Position numbers and translations under genes: made by a program. The notes under the pieces were generated by a model. It did not search any database. It was not told the origin of the DNA and saw only the letters and a list, made by a program, of their open reading frames with translations. Below are positions 32,908 to 40,770 of a DNA stretch of 64,000 nt, in pieces. The stretch is from Actinoallomurus purpureus. Lineage in GTDB: Bacteria; Actinomycetota; Actinomycetes; Streptosporangiales; Streptosporangiaceae. The stretch is from the NCBI RefSeq assembly GCF_024055795.1, contig NZ_JAMXMY010000001.1:372001-436000 (forward strand), written 5' to 3'. Each line of letters starts with the position of its first letter. Within the stretch, counting starts at the first letter, position 1.

Positions 32908-32967
32908 ATGAGAGTACGCTTGCATGAGCAGTGCGAGTTGTCTATCGTCATGATAGTTAGCTCTCAT
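32908..32967. promoter_or_regulatory. Operator region of the TetR-cupin pair
   Basis: A tight inverted repeat CTATC-GTCAT-GATAG (32942-32956) overlaps the cupin -10 box, and an outer pair ATGAGAG (32908-32914) / CTCTCAT (32961-32967) frames the whole promoter region. This is a typical place and size for TetR operators. Confidence 0.5.
32920..32948 (+). promoter_or_regulatory. Predicted promoter of the cupin-hydrolase unit
   Basis: TTGCAT (32920-32925) and TATCGT (32943-32948) with a 17-nt spacer, 38 bp before the cupin start; the -10 lies inside the inverted repeat. Confidence 0.5.
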
Positions 32968-32986
32968 AAAGGCAAAGGGGACTCCA

Positions 32987-33448
32987 ATGATCAAGGCCGC
33001 GTTCGTCGACCCCGCAGGAGGAGAGGTCGTGCCTCTGGGGCCCATCACCCTGCGGATCCTGGAGGACGGCAGCACCACCGGCCACCGCCTTGGAATCGGC
33101 GAGATCACCATCCCCCCGCACACCGAGGGGCCGCCGCAGCACCGGCACGCCCGGCACGACGAGGGCTTCTATGTCGTCTCGGGCACCGCCCGGTTCACGG
33201 TCGGCACCACGACGTACGACGCGCCGGCCGGCAGCCTCGCGATGATCCCGCCGGGCGCCCCGCACACCTTCGCCAATCCCTTCGACGAGCCGCTGGTACT
33301 GCTGAACACCTTCACGCCCGACCTGTACGTGCAGTACTTCCGCGACCTCCGAGAGATGATCGCGCGGGGCGAGAACCTGACCCCCGAGGTCACCGAGCAG
33401 GTCATGAGCCGATACGCCACGCAGGCGGCCACCGACTACGCCGACTGA
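32987..33448 (+). CDS. Cupin domain protein
   Basis: A 153-residue single-domain cupin. Metal-binding motif 1 is QHRHARHDEGFYVVSG (His, His, Glu) and motif 2 PPGAPHTFAN (His). Such small cupins act as dioxygenases, isomerases or metabolite binders; the substrate is unknown. AAAGGGGA precedes the ATG. It is probably co-transcribed with the alpha/beta hydrolase 63 bp downstream and controlled by the divergent TetR gene. Confidence 0.88.
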   Translation: MIKAAFVDPAGGEVVPLGPITLRILEDGSTTGHRLGIGEITIPPHTEGPPQHRHARHDEGFYVVSGTARFTVGTTTYDAPAGSLAMIPPGAPHTFANPFDEPLVLLNTFTPDLYVQYFRDLREMIARGENLTPEVTEQVMSRYATQAATDYAD

Positions 33449-33511
33449 CCCGCGGAACCGGCACCGGCGAGCCCGATCACCCTTCGCTCTTCAACCCCTT
33501 CAGGAGATCCT

Positions 33512-34309
33512 GTGTCCACGACGTACACGCTCCCCACCTCCTTCGGCGACACACCCGTCACCGTCCTCGAACGCGGGCAGGGCCGGCCCGTCCTGCTGCT
33601 CCACGGCGGCGCCGGGCCCGACTCGGTCACCGGGTTCGCCGACCTCATGGCCTCGCGATCCCCGTTCCGGGTGCTGACCCCGATCCACCCGGGCTTCGGC
33701 GGTACGCCGCGCCCCGACCGGCTCGATTCGATCCGCGCACTCGCCGAGGTCTACCACCGCCTGCTCGATCACCTCGATCTGACCGACGTGACCGTCGTGG
33801 GCAGTTCGATCGGAGGCTGGATCGCGGCGGAACTCGCGGTCCGCGCGGGCGAGCGCGTCGCCAGGGTCGTCCTCATCGACGCCGTCGGCCTGGAGAGCGC
33901 CGAGCACCCGGTCGCGGACTTCTTCTCGCTGACACTCGATCAGGTCGTCGACATCAGCTACGCGGATCCCGACGCGCACCGGATCGACATGTCCACCTTC
34001 ACCGACGCGCAGAAGGCCATCGCCGCGGGCAACCGGGCGGCCCTGCAGACGTACGGCGGCCGGTCGATGGCCGACCCGGGCCTGGCCCCGCGCCTGACCG
34101 GCATCACCGCGCCCACGCTCGTGGTCTGGGGCGAGGCGGACGGAATGGTGACGCCGGCCTACGGCAAGGAGTACGCCGCGGCCATCCCCGGCGCCACCTT
34201 CTGCCTCCTGCCGGACGCCGGGCACCTCCCGCAGTTGGAGACCCCTGACGCGCTGCTGACCCTGATCGGCCGGCTCGTCGACGATCCGCAGGCGGATCGC
34301 GAGGGCTGA
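33512..34309 (+). CDS. Alpha/beta hydrolase
   Basis: 265 residues, a cytosolic serine hydrolase. Oxyanion region LLLHGGAGPDS, nucleophile elbow VGSSIGG, acid Asp in VVWGEADGMV and His in PDAGHLPQ. It resembles hydrolases of ring-cleavage (meta-cleavage) or lactone pathways, but specificity is not clear. GTG start with CAGGAGAT 5 nt upstream. With the cupin it forms a small detoxification or degradation pair. Confidence 0.88.
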   Translation: MSTTYTLPTSFGDTPVTVLERGQGRPVLLLHGGAGPDSVTGFADLMASRSPFRVLTPIHPGFGGTPRPDRLDSIRALAEVYHRLLDHLDLTDVTVVGSSIGGWIAAELAVRAGERVARVVLIDAVGLESAEHPVADFFSLTLDQVVDISYADPDAHRIDMSTFTDAQKAIAAGNRAALQTYGGRSMADPGLAPRLTGITAPTLVVWGEADGMVTPAYGKEYAAAIPGATFCLLPDAGHLPQLETPDALLTLIGRLVDDPQADREG

Positions 34310-34371
34310 CCCTGGATTCGGCGAGGCGAGGTGGCGGTGACGCGGAGGACAGGGCGATGTATCGCGGCACT

Positions 34372-34387
34372 GAACGATCTATCGTTC
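34372..34387. promoter_or_regulatory. Inverted repeat upstream of the DAO-type oxidase
   Basis: GAACGAT-CT-ATCGTTC, 7-bp arms with a 2-bp spacer, 170 bp upstream of the oxidase start and 60 bp after the hydrolase. A likely operator; the cognate protein is not identified. Confidence 0.4.
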
Positions 34388-34559
34388 TCGCGGATGGCGG
34401 ACGTAGTGTGTGCCACGTCACTGTCGCCGATCCGGGAAGCCGAGCGTCCCTGCCGCGATGGCACGACGGGTCGTCCGCAGGGCGGCCTCCGGCGTCGACG
34501 TCCCAAGCACGGGTGTTCAGCCGCCCGTCCGACCGCTCTCGAAACGGAGTGTGACCGGC

Positions 34560-35669
34560 ATGGTCGAGCATGCGGTCGTCATCGGTGCCGGTGTCTACGG
34601 CGCGGCGGTGGCCGCCTCGCTGGCCCGACGGGGAGCCCGCGTCACGGTCGTGGACGCCGGTGCGCCGGCCGGCGGCACCTCGTATGCGACGTTCTCGTGG
34701 ATCAACTCTTGCGGCAAGGAGCCACGCTCCTACCACGACCTCAGCGTCGCGAGCATGGACGCCCACCGGAGACTGGCGGCCGAAGCATCACGCAACGACT
34801 GGTTCCACGAGGGCGGCAATCTGGAGTGGGCCGAGGACGACGTCCAACGCGACGCGCTGCGCGACAAGGTCGCCCGCGTCCTCGACTACGGATACGAGGC
34901 GCGTTGGCTCGACCGAGCGGAGACGCTGCGCTTGGAACCGGGCATCGACCCCGCCCGGTTGCCGGCGGACGAGATCGCCTACTTCCCACGCGAGGGCTGG
35001 ATCGAGCCCGCACGCCTGATCGACCACCTGCTGTCGAGCGCGGTCTCCCGCGGCGCCGAACTGGTGCCCGACGATGCGGTCACCGGCCTGGACGTGACCG
35101 GGGGCGTGGTGCGCGCTGTCCGGCTCGCCTCGGGACGGTCACTTCCCGCGGACGCGGTCGTCAACTGTGCCGGGCCGCAGGCCGCCAGGATCGCCCGGTT
35201 CGCCGGGCTGATCCTGCCGATGCGCAACACCTACGGCGTACTCATCCACACCGCGCCGGTCGCGGTCCCGGTGTCGCGGGTCGTCCACGCCCCGCACGTC
35301 CACCTGCGCCCGAACGGTGCCGGACGGCTGTTGCTGCACTCCCCAGAGATCGACGGTGCGGTCCAGGTGTCTGACACCGGTGAGATGAGCATTGGGCCGT
35401 CGGCGGTCGACACAGTGCTGAAGGCGGCCCATACGCTCTATCCGGGTACCCGGGCCGCGACCGTCGAAAGCGTACGGGTCGGTGAACGCCCCATCCCCGG
35501 CGACGGCCTCCCGGTCCTGGGCCGGGTGGCCGAGTTGCCCAACTTCCACTTCGCCGTGTCGCACAGCGGCGCGACCCTGAGCGTGCACGCCGGCGACCTG
35601 GTCGCGGCAGAGGTCCTCGGTGAAGATCAAGGCGACACCCTGGCCGCGTTCCGGTTCGAGCGGCTGTGA
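34560..35669 (+). CDS. FAD-dependent DAO-family oxidase
   Basis: 369 residues, a D-amino-acid oxidase/glycine oxidase-like flavoprotein. FAD motif AVVIGAGVYGAAVAASLA is at residues 5-22; the flavin loop GGTSYATFSWINS and the C-terminal FHFAVSHSGATLSVHAGDLVA complete the family pattern. It should oxidise an amine or amino acid. The ATG at 34560 has GGAG 10 nt upstream. It is the third DAO-type gene in the window but stands alone, with a 16-bp inverted repeat upstream, so it is probably regulated on its own. Confidence 0.85.
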   Translation: MVEHAVVIGAGVYGAAVAASLARRGARVTVVDAGAPAGGTSYATFSWINSCGKEPRSYHDLSVASMDAHRRLAAEASRNDWFHEGGNLEWAEDDVQRDALRDKVARVLDYGYEARWLDRAETLRLEPGIDPARLPADEIAYFPREGWIEPARLIDHLLSSAVSRGAELVPDDAVTGLDVTGGVVRAVRLASGRSLPADAVVNCAGPQAARIARFAGLILPMRNTYGVLIHTAPVAVPVSRVVHAPHVHLRPNGAGRLLLHSPEIDGAVQVSDTGEMSIGPSAVDTVLKAAHTLYPGTRAATVESVRVGERPIPGDGLPVLGRVAELPNFHFAVSHSGATLSVHAGDLVAAEVLGEDQGDTLAAFRFERL

Positions 35670-35850
35670 CCGGTTGCCCGGCGCAGATTCGCAGTGGGGC
35701 GAACGCGCAATCGAAGCGCTACCGGTCCAGCGTTGGGGGCTGTCGCCACCCTCGTGCAGCCCGGTAGGTGGGGCTGGCCTGGGAGTTCGTGCGGATGGGA
35801 TGGGCGAAAGCGTGGCCATGGCCCGCGAACATGGCGCATACTGGTAGGTA

Positions 35851-36075
35851 ATGAAAAGCTCTCGCGCTGTCACCCGGCGTCACCTGCCCACCAGTCCCTT
35901 CAAACCTCCGGTCGCTGCGCCCGTCGAGCACTTCGCCTTGCAGGACAAGGTGAGCCACGACAGGTACGGCCTCGGCGTGGTCACCGATGTCGAGGAAGGC
36001 ATCGCCGTGATCGTGGATTTCGGTTCCCAGACGGAACGAATCCCGGCGCCCTACGCCAAGCTCGTCAAGCTGTGA
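35851..36075 (+). CDS. Small conserved KOW/CarD-like protein
   Basis: 74 residues, of unknown function. The core FALQDKVSHDRYGLGVV and IAVIVDFGSQTERIPAPYAKLVKL reads as a small five-strand barrel like the N-terminal RNA-polymerase-interacting module of CarD-type proteins (H-x-x-Y-G-x-G-x-V). The Arg-rich N-terminus is probably disordered. GGTAGGT before the ATG and a CATACT box 10 nt upstream suggest a very short leader. It is monocistronic and followed by two strong hairpins. Confidence 0.75.
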   Translation: MKSSRAVTRRHLPTSPFKPPVAAPVEHFALQDKVSHDRYGLGVVTDVEEGIAVIVDFGSQTERIPAPYAKLVKL

Positions 36076-36081
36076 GACGGC

Positions 36082-36146
36082 CGGCGCTACGAGCCGTAGC
36101 GCCGCGCTGACGCTCCTGCTGCCGCCGCGGGCATGCCCGCGGCGGC
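36082..36146. terminator. Double hairpin after the small KOW-like gene
   Basis: CGGCGCTACG/CGTAGCGCCG (36082-36104, 3-nt loop) is followed by a perfect 26-bp palindrome at 36121-36146 whose left arm is GCCGCCGCGGGC. It sits between convergent genes and should stop transcription from both sides. Confidence 0.65.
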
Positions 36147-36184
36147 GTCGTTCTCACGCCTACCGGCTGGTTCTCGGGCCGCGA

Positions 36185-36916
36185 TCATTGTCGCGGCGTT
36201 CCGGTTCTGCGGCTGTAGGCGGTCATCGTGCTGTGGGTGTGCCGCCACGTGATGTGGTGGCTGCTGGAACCGATCGGCGTCCATGCTCGGGCGAGAAGCC
36301 GAAAGAAGTCGTCGTCGGCACAGAGGCCGCCCGCACCTTGCCCAATGTAGATCAGTAGGTCGCCCGTGTAGGCGTGGAGGGCCTTGCTCGCCCACGGGTC
36401 GTCATGAGATGGCCAGCACAGCAACAGCGCCCGGTCGGGATGGTGCCGGGCGGCGGTTGGGCCGCCTCGCCGGATGGCGGAATATTCGGTGCCGTCGGTG
36501 TAGGTGTTGGCGGAGGAACTGACGGGCTCGTAGGCGATGGCGTCGATGCCGGCTTGGGCCGCCTGCCACGCCCAGTAGCCCGAGCCTGCGCCGATCTCGA
36601 CCAGGCCGCGCCCGTGGAGGATCCGGGTGAGCCAGGCGATGTCACCGGGTGAGGGGATCGCCCAGGAGTAGCGCTTGGTCAGCAGGTGATGCCCGACGGG
36701 AAGTCCGCGGACGAAACCATCGGGACAGACGCCCTGCCCGGCTTCGCGCACCGACGGTAGCTGCCGAACGATCTTCCAGTATGGGTTGTCGACACCGGCG
36801 GGGGTGACCTGGTCGTAGGCGCTGCCCGCGATCCGGAAGGCCGTCGCATCACCCGTGAGGCCGGATCGCTGCGCCCACCACTGGTGGATCTCGGCGAGCT
36901 CCGCTGACACGGTCAC
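36185..36916 (-). CDS. SAM methyltransferase-like protein
   Basis: 243 residues. A glycine-rich SAM motif LVEIGAGSGYWAWQAAQAG lies near residues 105-123, and a later motif ALLLCWPSHDDPWASKAL plus GDLLIYIGQG replaces the usual catalytic loops. This arrangement occurs in actinobacterial hypothetical proteins; the methyl acceptor is unknown and activity is not assured. GTG start at 36916 with AGGAGG 5 nt upstream. It stands alone, between a hairpin region and 427 bp of apparent non-coding DNA. Confidence 0.7.
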   Translation of the reverse strand: MTVSAELAEIHQWWAQRSGLTGDATAFRIAGSAYDQVTPAGVDNPYWKIVRQLPSVREAGQGVCPDGFVRGLPVGHHLLTKRYSWAIPSPGDIAWLTRILHGRGLVEIGAGSGYWAWQAAQAGIDAIAYEPVSSSANTYTDGTEYSAIRRGGPTAARHHPDRALLLCWPSHDDPWASKALHAYTGDLLIYIGQGAGGLCADDDFFRLLARAWTPIGSSSHHITWRHTHSTMTAYSRRTGTPRQ

Positions 36917-37343
36917 CCTGGCCTCCTAGGCAGACTTCTCGGACGATATCCGCCCGACTGCGAACGAAGGAACGGGGATGCCCCGTCAGGGTGCCCCGGA
37001 TACAGCCGCCAGGGTGTCGGTGACACGCAAAACGGCACCCCTCTCGGCCCGGTGCAACCGCAGGCCCACTCAGTGGAGGTACCAAGCAGAGTGGGCGGCC
37101 GACTCTCGGCGTTTTAGGGTGACGCCATGGTGAAGGCATGATCGTATAGCCGCCTTCCGGGTCAGGCGACACATGACGCAGACTGCAATAGCCCGAGAGG
37201 CGCATATTTCCGTCAGTTTGAAGACCGCTGGGAAGCAGTGAGGCGTGGCAACCAGTTTCGGGTTTCCCTGCGGCTGGGCCCGTGATGAGAGGTAACAGCG
37301 TGCGAGCCTGATCAAGGCCGACGGCCTCGTGAATATGTGTCCG
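36917..37343. other. 427-bp region without a gene
   Basis: No frame looks coding. GCCCACTC (37064-37071) and GAGTGGGC (37089-37096) form a hairpin. Base composition is lower in GC than in flanking genes towards 37300. No tRNA-like fold was seen. Confidence 0.4.
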
Positions 37344-38309
37344 TCAACTCTCTCTCGATGGTGATCGCCGGAGCCGACGAAGACGCAGGAGGGTGTTCAG
37401 CGCGATCACCGTGGCCAGGATGGACAGCGTGAACTGAGCGGCGATCCCGGCCGGGACCGGCAGCGGTCCAATGTGGCTCACTCCGGTGCTGTGCAGTGCC
37501 TGGACGAACAATTTGCCGCCGAGGAACGTAAGGATCATGGCGGCGCCCCTCCCAAGGATCAGCGCCTGAAGCAGCGAGGCATGGCCTACGACGAGGAAGT
37601 AGACCTGCCGAAGGATCAACAGGGCGAACACGTTCGCCATGAAGACCAGGTACGGCGTACCGGAGTCGGGGACGAACAGCACGTCGGTGACGGCGACGGT
37701 CGCGATGACGGCCGCCATCGGGGTCAGCATGCGCCGCCCGTCCATGCGGACGCTGAGCCGCGATCCGTGGTACTCGCTGACCAGGAGTCGGCGGAACCGG
37801 CTCGGCAGGTGCTCCTCGTCATTCTCGTGCTCATCCGCGTGGGGGGATTCGCGGAGCACGATGATCGCCCTCCAGACGAACATCGCGCCGCCGAGGTAGA
37901 GGAGCCAGCTGTAGCGGTTGGCGGCGGACACACCAATGGCTATAAATCCACCGCGGATCACGATCGCGGCTCCGACTCCGGTGATCAGAACCCGAGCCTG
38001 GTAGGTCCGCGGCACGGCAAACCGGCTCATGGCCAGCGCGAACAGGAGCACCAGGTCCACACTCAGGCTGTACTCGGTGAGGTATTCGGTAACGAACTCC
38101 ACACTGCGCCGGCCGCCGCCCACGGCACCGAGGCCGGCACCAAAGGCGACCGCGATCACCACATAGCCGATCAGCCAGGCGATATCGTGCGCACCCCGCC
38201 CTCCGCGGCGCTCTTGGCGGGCGGCGATCGCGACTTCGACCAGCACCGCGACCACGATGCCCGCCCCAGTGATGCCCCACACGTACAGCGGCACCCGCAC
38301 GTCTCTCAC
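37344..38309 (-). CDS. Diverged TerC family integral membrane protein
   Basis: 321 residues with about nine membrane spans. The family hallmark EYLTEYSLSVD, RFAVPRTYQARVLITGVG and DVLFVPDSGTPYLVFMANVF identify TerC (linked to tellurite resistance and to metal export during protein secretion). Two differences stand out: the conserved Asn after SVD is lost (SVDLVLLF instead of SVDNLFVF), and about a dozen residues between DS and PYLVF are missing. Metal-site function may be altered. The GTG at 38309 gives the family-like N-terminus VRDVRVPLYVWGITGAG; there is no clear ribosome site. Confidence 0.82.
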   Translation of the reverse strand: MRDVRVPLYVWGITGAGIVVAVLVEVAIAARQERRGGRGAHDIAWLIGYVVIAVAFGAGLGAVGGGRRSVEFVTEYLTEYSLSVDLVLLFALAMSRFAVPRTYQARVLITGVGAAIVIRGGFIAIGVSAANRYSWLLYLGGAMFVWRAIIVLRESPHADEHENDEEHLPSRFRRLLVSEYHGSRLSVRMDGRRMLTPMAAVIATVAVTDVLFVPDSGTPYLVFMANVFALLILRQVYFLVVGHASLLQALILGRGAAMILTFLGGKLFVQALHSTGVSHIGPLPVPAGIAAQFTLSILATVIALNTLLRLRRLRRSPSRES

Positions 38310-38428
38310 CCACTGTCGCCAGAAGAGCCGAGTTCCTGTTGAGACGATGGAGCATTCAGAACTGGTTCCGGGTCTGTCTGGCTTCCGACCGATGGTGCTG
38401 CGTCGGATCCCGCCGCGCAAGTACACCG

Positions 38429-38566
38429 TCACGCTCGGCTCGACGTCCTCTTGACGCGGACGATCAGGAGGGCCAGCCCCAGGATCGGCATTACGTTGGC
38501 CAGGATCGAGCCGGCGATCACCTCGTAGGGCCTGCTCGTCAGATTGCCCAGCGCGCTCTTCACCAT
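38429..38566 (-). CDS. Small hydrophobic protein, 45 residues
   Basis: The frame MVKSALGNLTSRPYEVIAG continues with one strong membrane span (SILANVMPILGLALLIV) and a basic tail RVKRTSSRA. Composition fits a real small membrane protein, but the ribosome site is poor (GGGCC-ACTGGG). It overlaps the end of the next small frame and lies 120 bp upstream of the TerC-like gene on the same strand. Alternatively the two small frames are pieces of one frameshifted gene. Confidence 0.4.
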   Translation of the reverse strand: MVKSALGNLTSRPYEVIAGSILANVMPILGLALLIVRVKRTSSRA

Positions 38567-38730
38567 CCCAGTGGCCCGGGGGTACACGGCCGGTCACCGA
38601 GCCCATCCGTGCTCCGCCCGACCAGGCGGGCCGGCAGCGCCAGAGCCTGGGCGGAGCGGACGAGCGGCGGGACGGTGCCGGCGATGCCTGCGCAAAACAG
38701 TAGCCGCAAGTCGGGTCGGGTGAAGATCAT
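38560..38730 (-). CDS. Small ORF, 56 residues, doubtful
   Basis: It reads MIFTRPDLRLLFCAGIAGTV, then a Ser/Ala/Leu-rich stretch and a Gly/Pro-rich end, with a weak GGGG ribosome site. Its stop overlaps the start of the 45-residue frame (ATGGTGA), as in coupled genes or a frameshifted gene. No family is recognised. Confidence 0.25.
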   Translation of the reverse strand: MIFTRPDLRLLFCAGIAGTVPPLVRSAQALALPARLVGRSTDGLGDRPCTPGPLGW

Positions 38731-38821
38731 GCGGTAGCCCCGGCTGCACGTGCGATTTACTCGATGATTAATTGAGAATTCGCTGCGGCGGACGGAAGCA
38801 CGGGTGCTCGGCCGGTCGAGC

Positions 38822-39166
38822 TCAGGTGGTGGGGGTGGTTGCGCCGGTGTCGGCGTCGAGTTCGCTGTCGGTCGGCTCGGCGTCGCCGCTGTGCGCGACG
38901 ACGAAGTCCTCGCCCAGCACGTCCTTGGCCACCCGCAGGTGATCCAGCTCGACCTCTCCATGCTCGGCGACATGGCCATCGAGGGCCTTCATGATGCGCT
39001 CCACCGTGTCGTGGTCGTTGCCCAAGCGCTGCTCGGCGTAGACAGCCACACCCAGTTTGAGCAGCAGCCTCTGCGCGTGCCGGTGCTCGTTCCACTCCTC
39101 GACGGCCTCGACGCTGGAATCGAAGCCCTTTTCGGTGATCTCAAATGCCTTGGTTATGAAGCTCAT
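38822..39166 (-). CDS. Hypothetical helical protein
   Basis: 114 residues, of unknown function. It is acidic and predicted mostly helical (MSFITKAFEITEKGFDSSV, EEWNEHRHAQRLLLKLGVAV), with a Thr/Asp-rich disordered C-terminus. There is no signal peptide, membrane span or Cys. GAGAAGGTG 5 nt upstream gives a good start. It stands alone on the minus strand between the small-ORF region and the quinone-oxidoreductase-like gene. Confidence 0.65.
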   Translation of the reverse strand: MSFITKAFEITEKGFDSSVEAVEEWNEHRHAQRLLLKLGVAVYAEQRLGNDHDTVERIMKALDGHVAEHGEVELDHLRVAKDVLGEDFVVAHSGDAEPTDSELDADTGATTPTT

Positions 39167-39498
39167 GTCGCACCTTCTCTGCGCTCGAGGTCTGTACCGC
39201 CGGACAGATGATCAGATATACGCAGGTGAGATCATAGAGCTCCCGAGCCATCGTTCGATGCTTGACGGGTAACGCGATTTCCTCGACTCCGCGCCGTACC
39301 GGGGTCGGCCCGCGTCTGCCACGTCCGCTCATGCCGCTGACGGATCGATCGCGTCATGGCCAGATCGCGCAGAGCACCCACGTCGTCACAGGCGCCATCG
39401 GCAGCGCTTCTCCAATCGGTCGACGGGCAGGGCGCGATGCCGGTGCCCGGCCGCTATCGCTCGGGGTGAACGCCAGGCGACGCGGACACGGCAGGCGA
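39167..39498. other. 332-bp region without a gene
   Basis: The left part (39180-39240) is AT-richer and probably holds the promoter of the minus-strand hypothetical gene. I see no coding frame, strong repeat or hairpin. Confidence 0.4.
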
Positions 39499-40479
39499 TC
39501 AGAGAGTGATGGCGACTTTGCCTCGGGCGTGGCCGCGCTCGATGTAGCGCAGCGCCTCGGGGATCTCGGCGAAGGGGTAGGTCCGGTCGATGACGGGTGC
39601 GATCTGTTCCTTCTCCATGAGCTCCGCCAGGAACCGCAGGTCCGTGGAGTTGGGCTTCCAGCTGACGGTGACGATGCGCTGGCTGACGAAGGGGGAGACC
39701 AGGGCCCCGCGGAGCACCTGCGCTGCCGGGCCGAGCAACCCGCCGCGGGCCGAGGCGATGCCGCCCACGATCACGAGCGTCCCACGGGAGGTCAGGGGGC
39801 GCCGCAGTTCCGCTAGCGACCGGTCGCCCACGATGTCCATGAGCAGGTCGTATCTCCCCTCCCGTTCGGTGAAATCCTCGCGGGTGTAGTCCACGACGTC
39901 GTCCGCGCCCAGGGAACGGACCAGTTCGACGTTGCGGGTGCTGCACACGCCGGTGACCTCGGCTCCGAACGTCTTGGCGAGCTGGACGGCGAACGTGCCA
40001 ATGCCGCCGGAGGCCCCGTTGACGAGGACCCGCTGCCCGGCAGAGATCCGCCCTGCGTCCCGCAGCCCTTGCAGCGCGGTGTGCGCGGCCATCGATACCG
40101 ACGCCGCCTGTTCGAAGGTGAGGCGGGCGGGCTTGACGGCCAGCCTGTTCTGCGGGATGGCGACGGTCTCGGCGAACGAGCCCAGCCGGACCTCCCCGAA
40201 GACTTCGTCGCCGGGATGGAGTCCGGTCACCTCGTCGCCTACCCGCTCGACCACGCCGGCGAGGTCGGCGCCGAGGATCAGGCCCGGTTTCGGCCGTCGC
40301 AGGCCGATGCCCAGCCGTACCAGCTTCGGGTCGGCCCGCACGTGGCGCCAGTCGTAGGGGTTGACGGACGCCGCCCGCACCCCCACGAGCACTTCGTCCC
40401 GGGCGATGTCGGGTTCGTCGACGTCCTTGAGAGTCAGCACGTCGGGCGGGCCGTAGCGGTCCCAGCTCCAGGCTTTCAT
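39499..40479 (-). CDS. Zinc-free alcohol dehydrogenase / quinone oxidoreductase (QOR type)
   Basis: 326 residues, MDR superfamily. The GroES-like N-domain (GLILGADLAGVVERVGDEVT, GDEVFGEV) and Rossmann motif VLVNGASGGIGTFAVQLAK near residue 150 are clear; the structural zinc cysteines of classical ADHs are missing, as in NADPH quinone reductases. It probably reduces quinones or enones. AAAGGAAGACGCC before the ATG. Its promoter region carries a three-site repeat array, and a TetR gene follows upstream on the same strand. Confidence 0.88.
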   Translation of the reverse strand: MKAWSWDRYGPPDVLTLKDVDEPDIARDEVLVGVRAASVNPYDWRHVRADPKLVRLGIGLRRPKPGLILGADLAGVVERVGDEVTGLHPGDEVFGEVRLGSFAETVAIPQNRLAVKPARLTFEQAASVSMAAHTALQGLRDAGRISAGQRVLVNGASGGIGTFAVQLAKTFGAEVTGVCSTRNVELVRSLGADDVVDYTREDFTEREGRYDLLMDIVGDRSLAELRRPLTSRGTLVIVGGIASARGGLLGPAAQVLRGALVSPFVSQRIVTVSWKPNSTDLRFLAELMEKEQIAPVIDRTYPFAEIPEALRYIERGHARGKVAITL

Positions 40480-40637
40480 GGCGTCTTCCTTTCGGTGGGT
40501 GTTCACACCCGGGGTGAGAGAGGGTCGGGACAACCTGAACGGACTCAGGATCCAGTTCCGGTTCTTACGGGCGCTCGCTGGCCCCGGGCCCGGTGTGACC
40601 GGTGTCCGCATACCACTCCCATTCGGCCCCACCGTCG

Positions 40638-40685
40638 TACGGCGTAAGGTCGTCATACGTCGTAAGGTTATCGTACGACGTAAGG
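40638..40685. promoter_or_regulatory. Array of three 12-bp operator repeats
   Basis: TACGGCGTAAGG (40638), TACGTCGTAAGG (40656) and TACGACGTAAGG (40674) are exactly 18 bp apart. They lie about 160-205 bp upstream of the QOR-type gene. A TTGACT -35-like box on the minus strand directly precedes the array (about 40686-40694). Confidence 0.65.
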
Positions 40686-40770
40686 GAGTCAAGGGTTGCA
40701 GCGGAAAGGGGCTCAGTCGGTAACCAAAGGTGACGGGACGTCCGGCGCGCTCAGTCGCATTCGGAAGGAG

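Noticed and set aside
37070-37315. Small gene in the 427-bp gap after the methyltransferase-like gene
   Set aside because: The frame has no ribosome site, mixed Cys/Arg/Ser composition and no recognisable motif.
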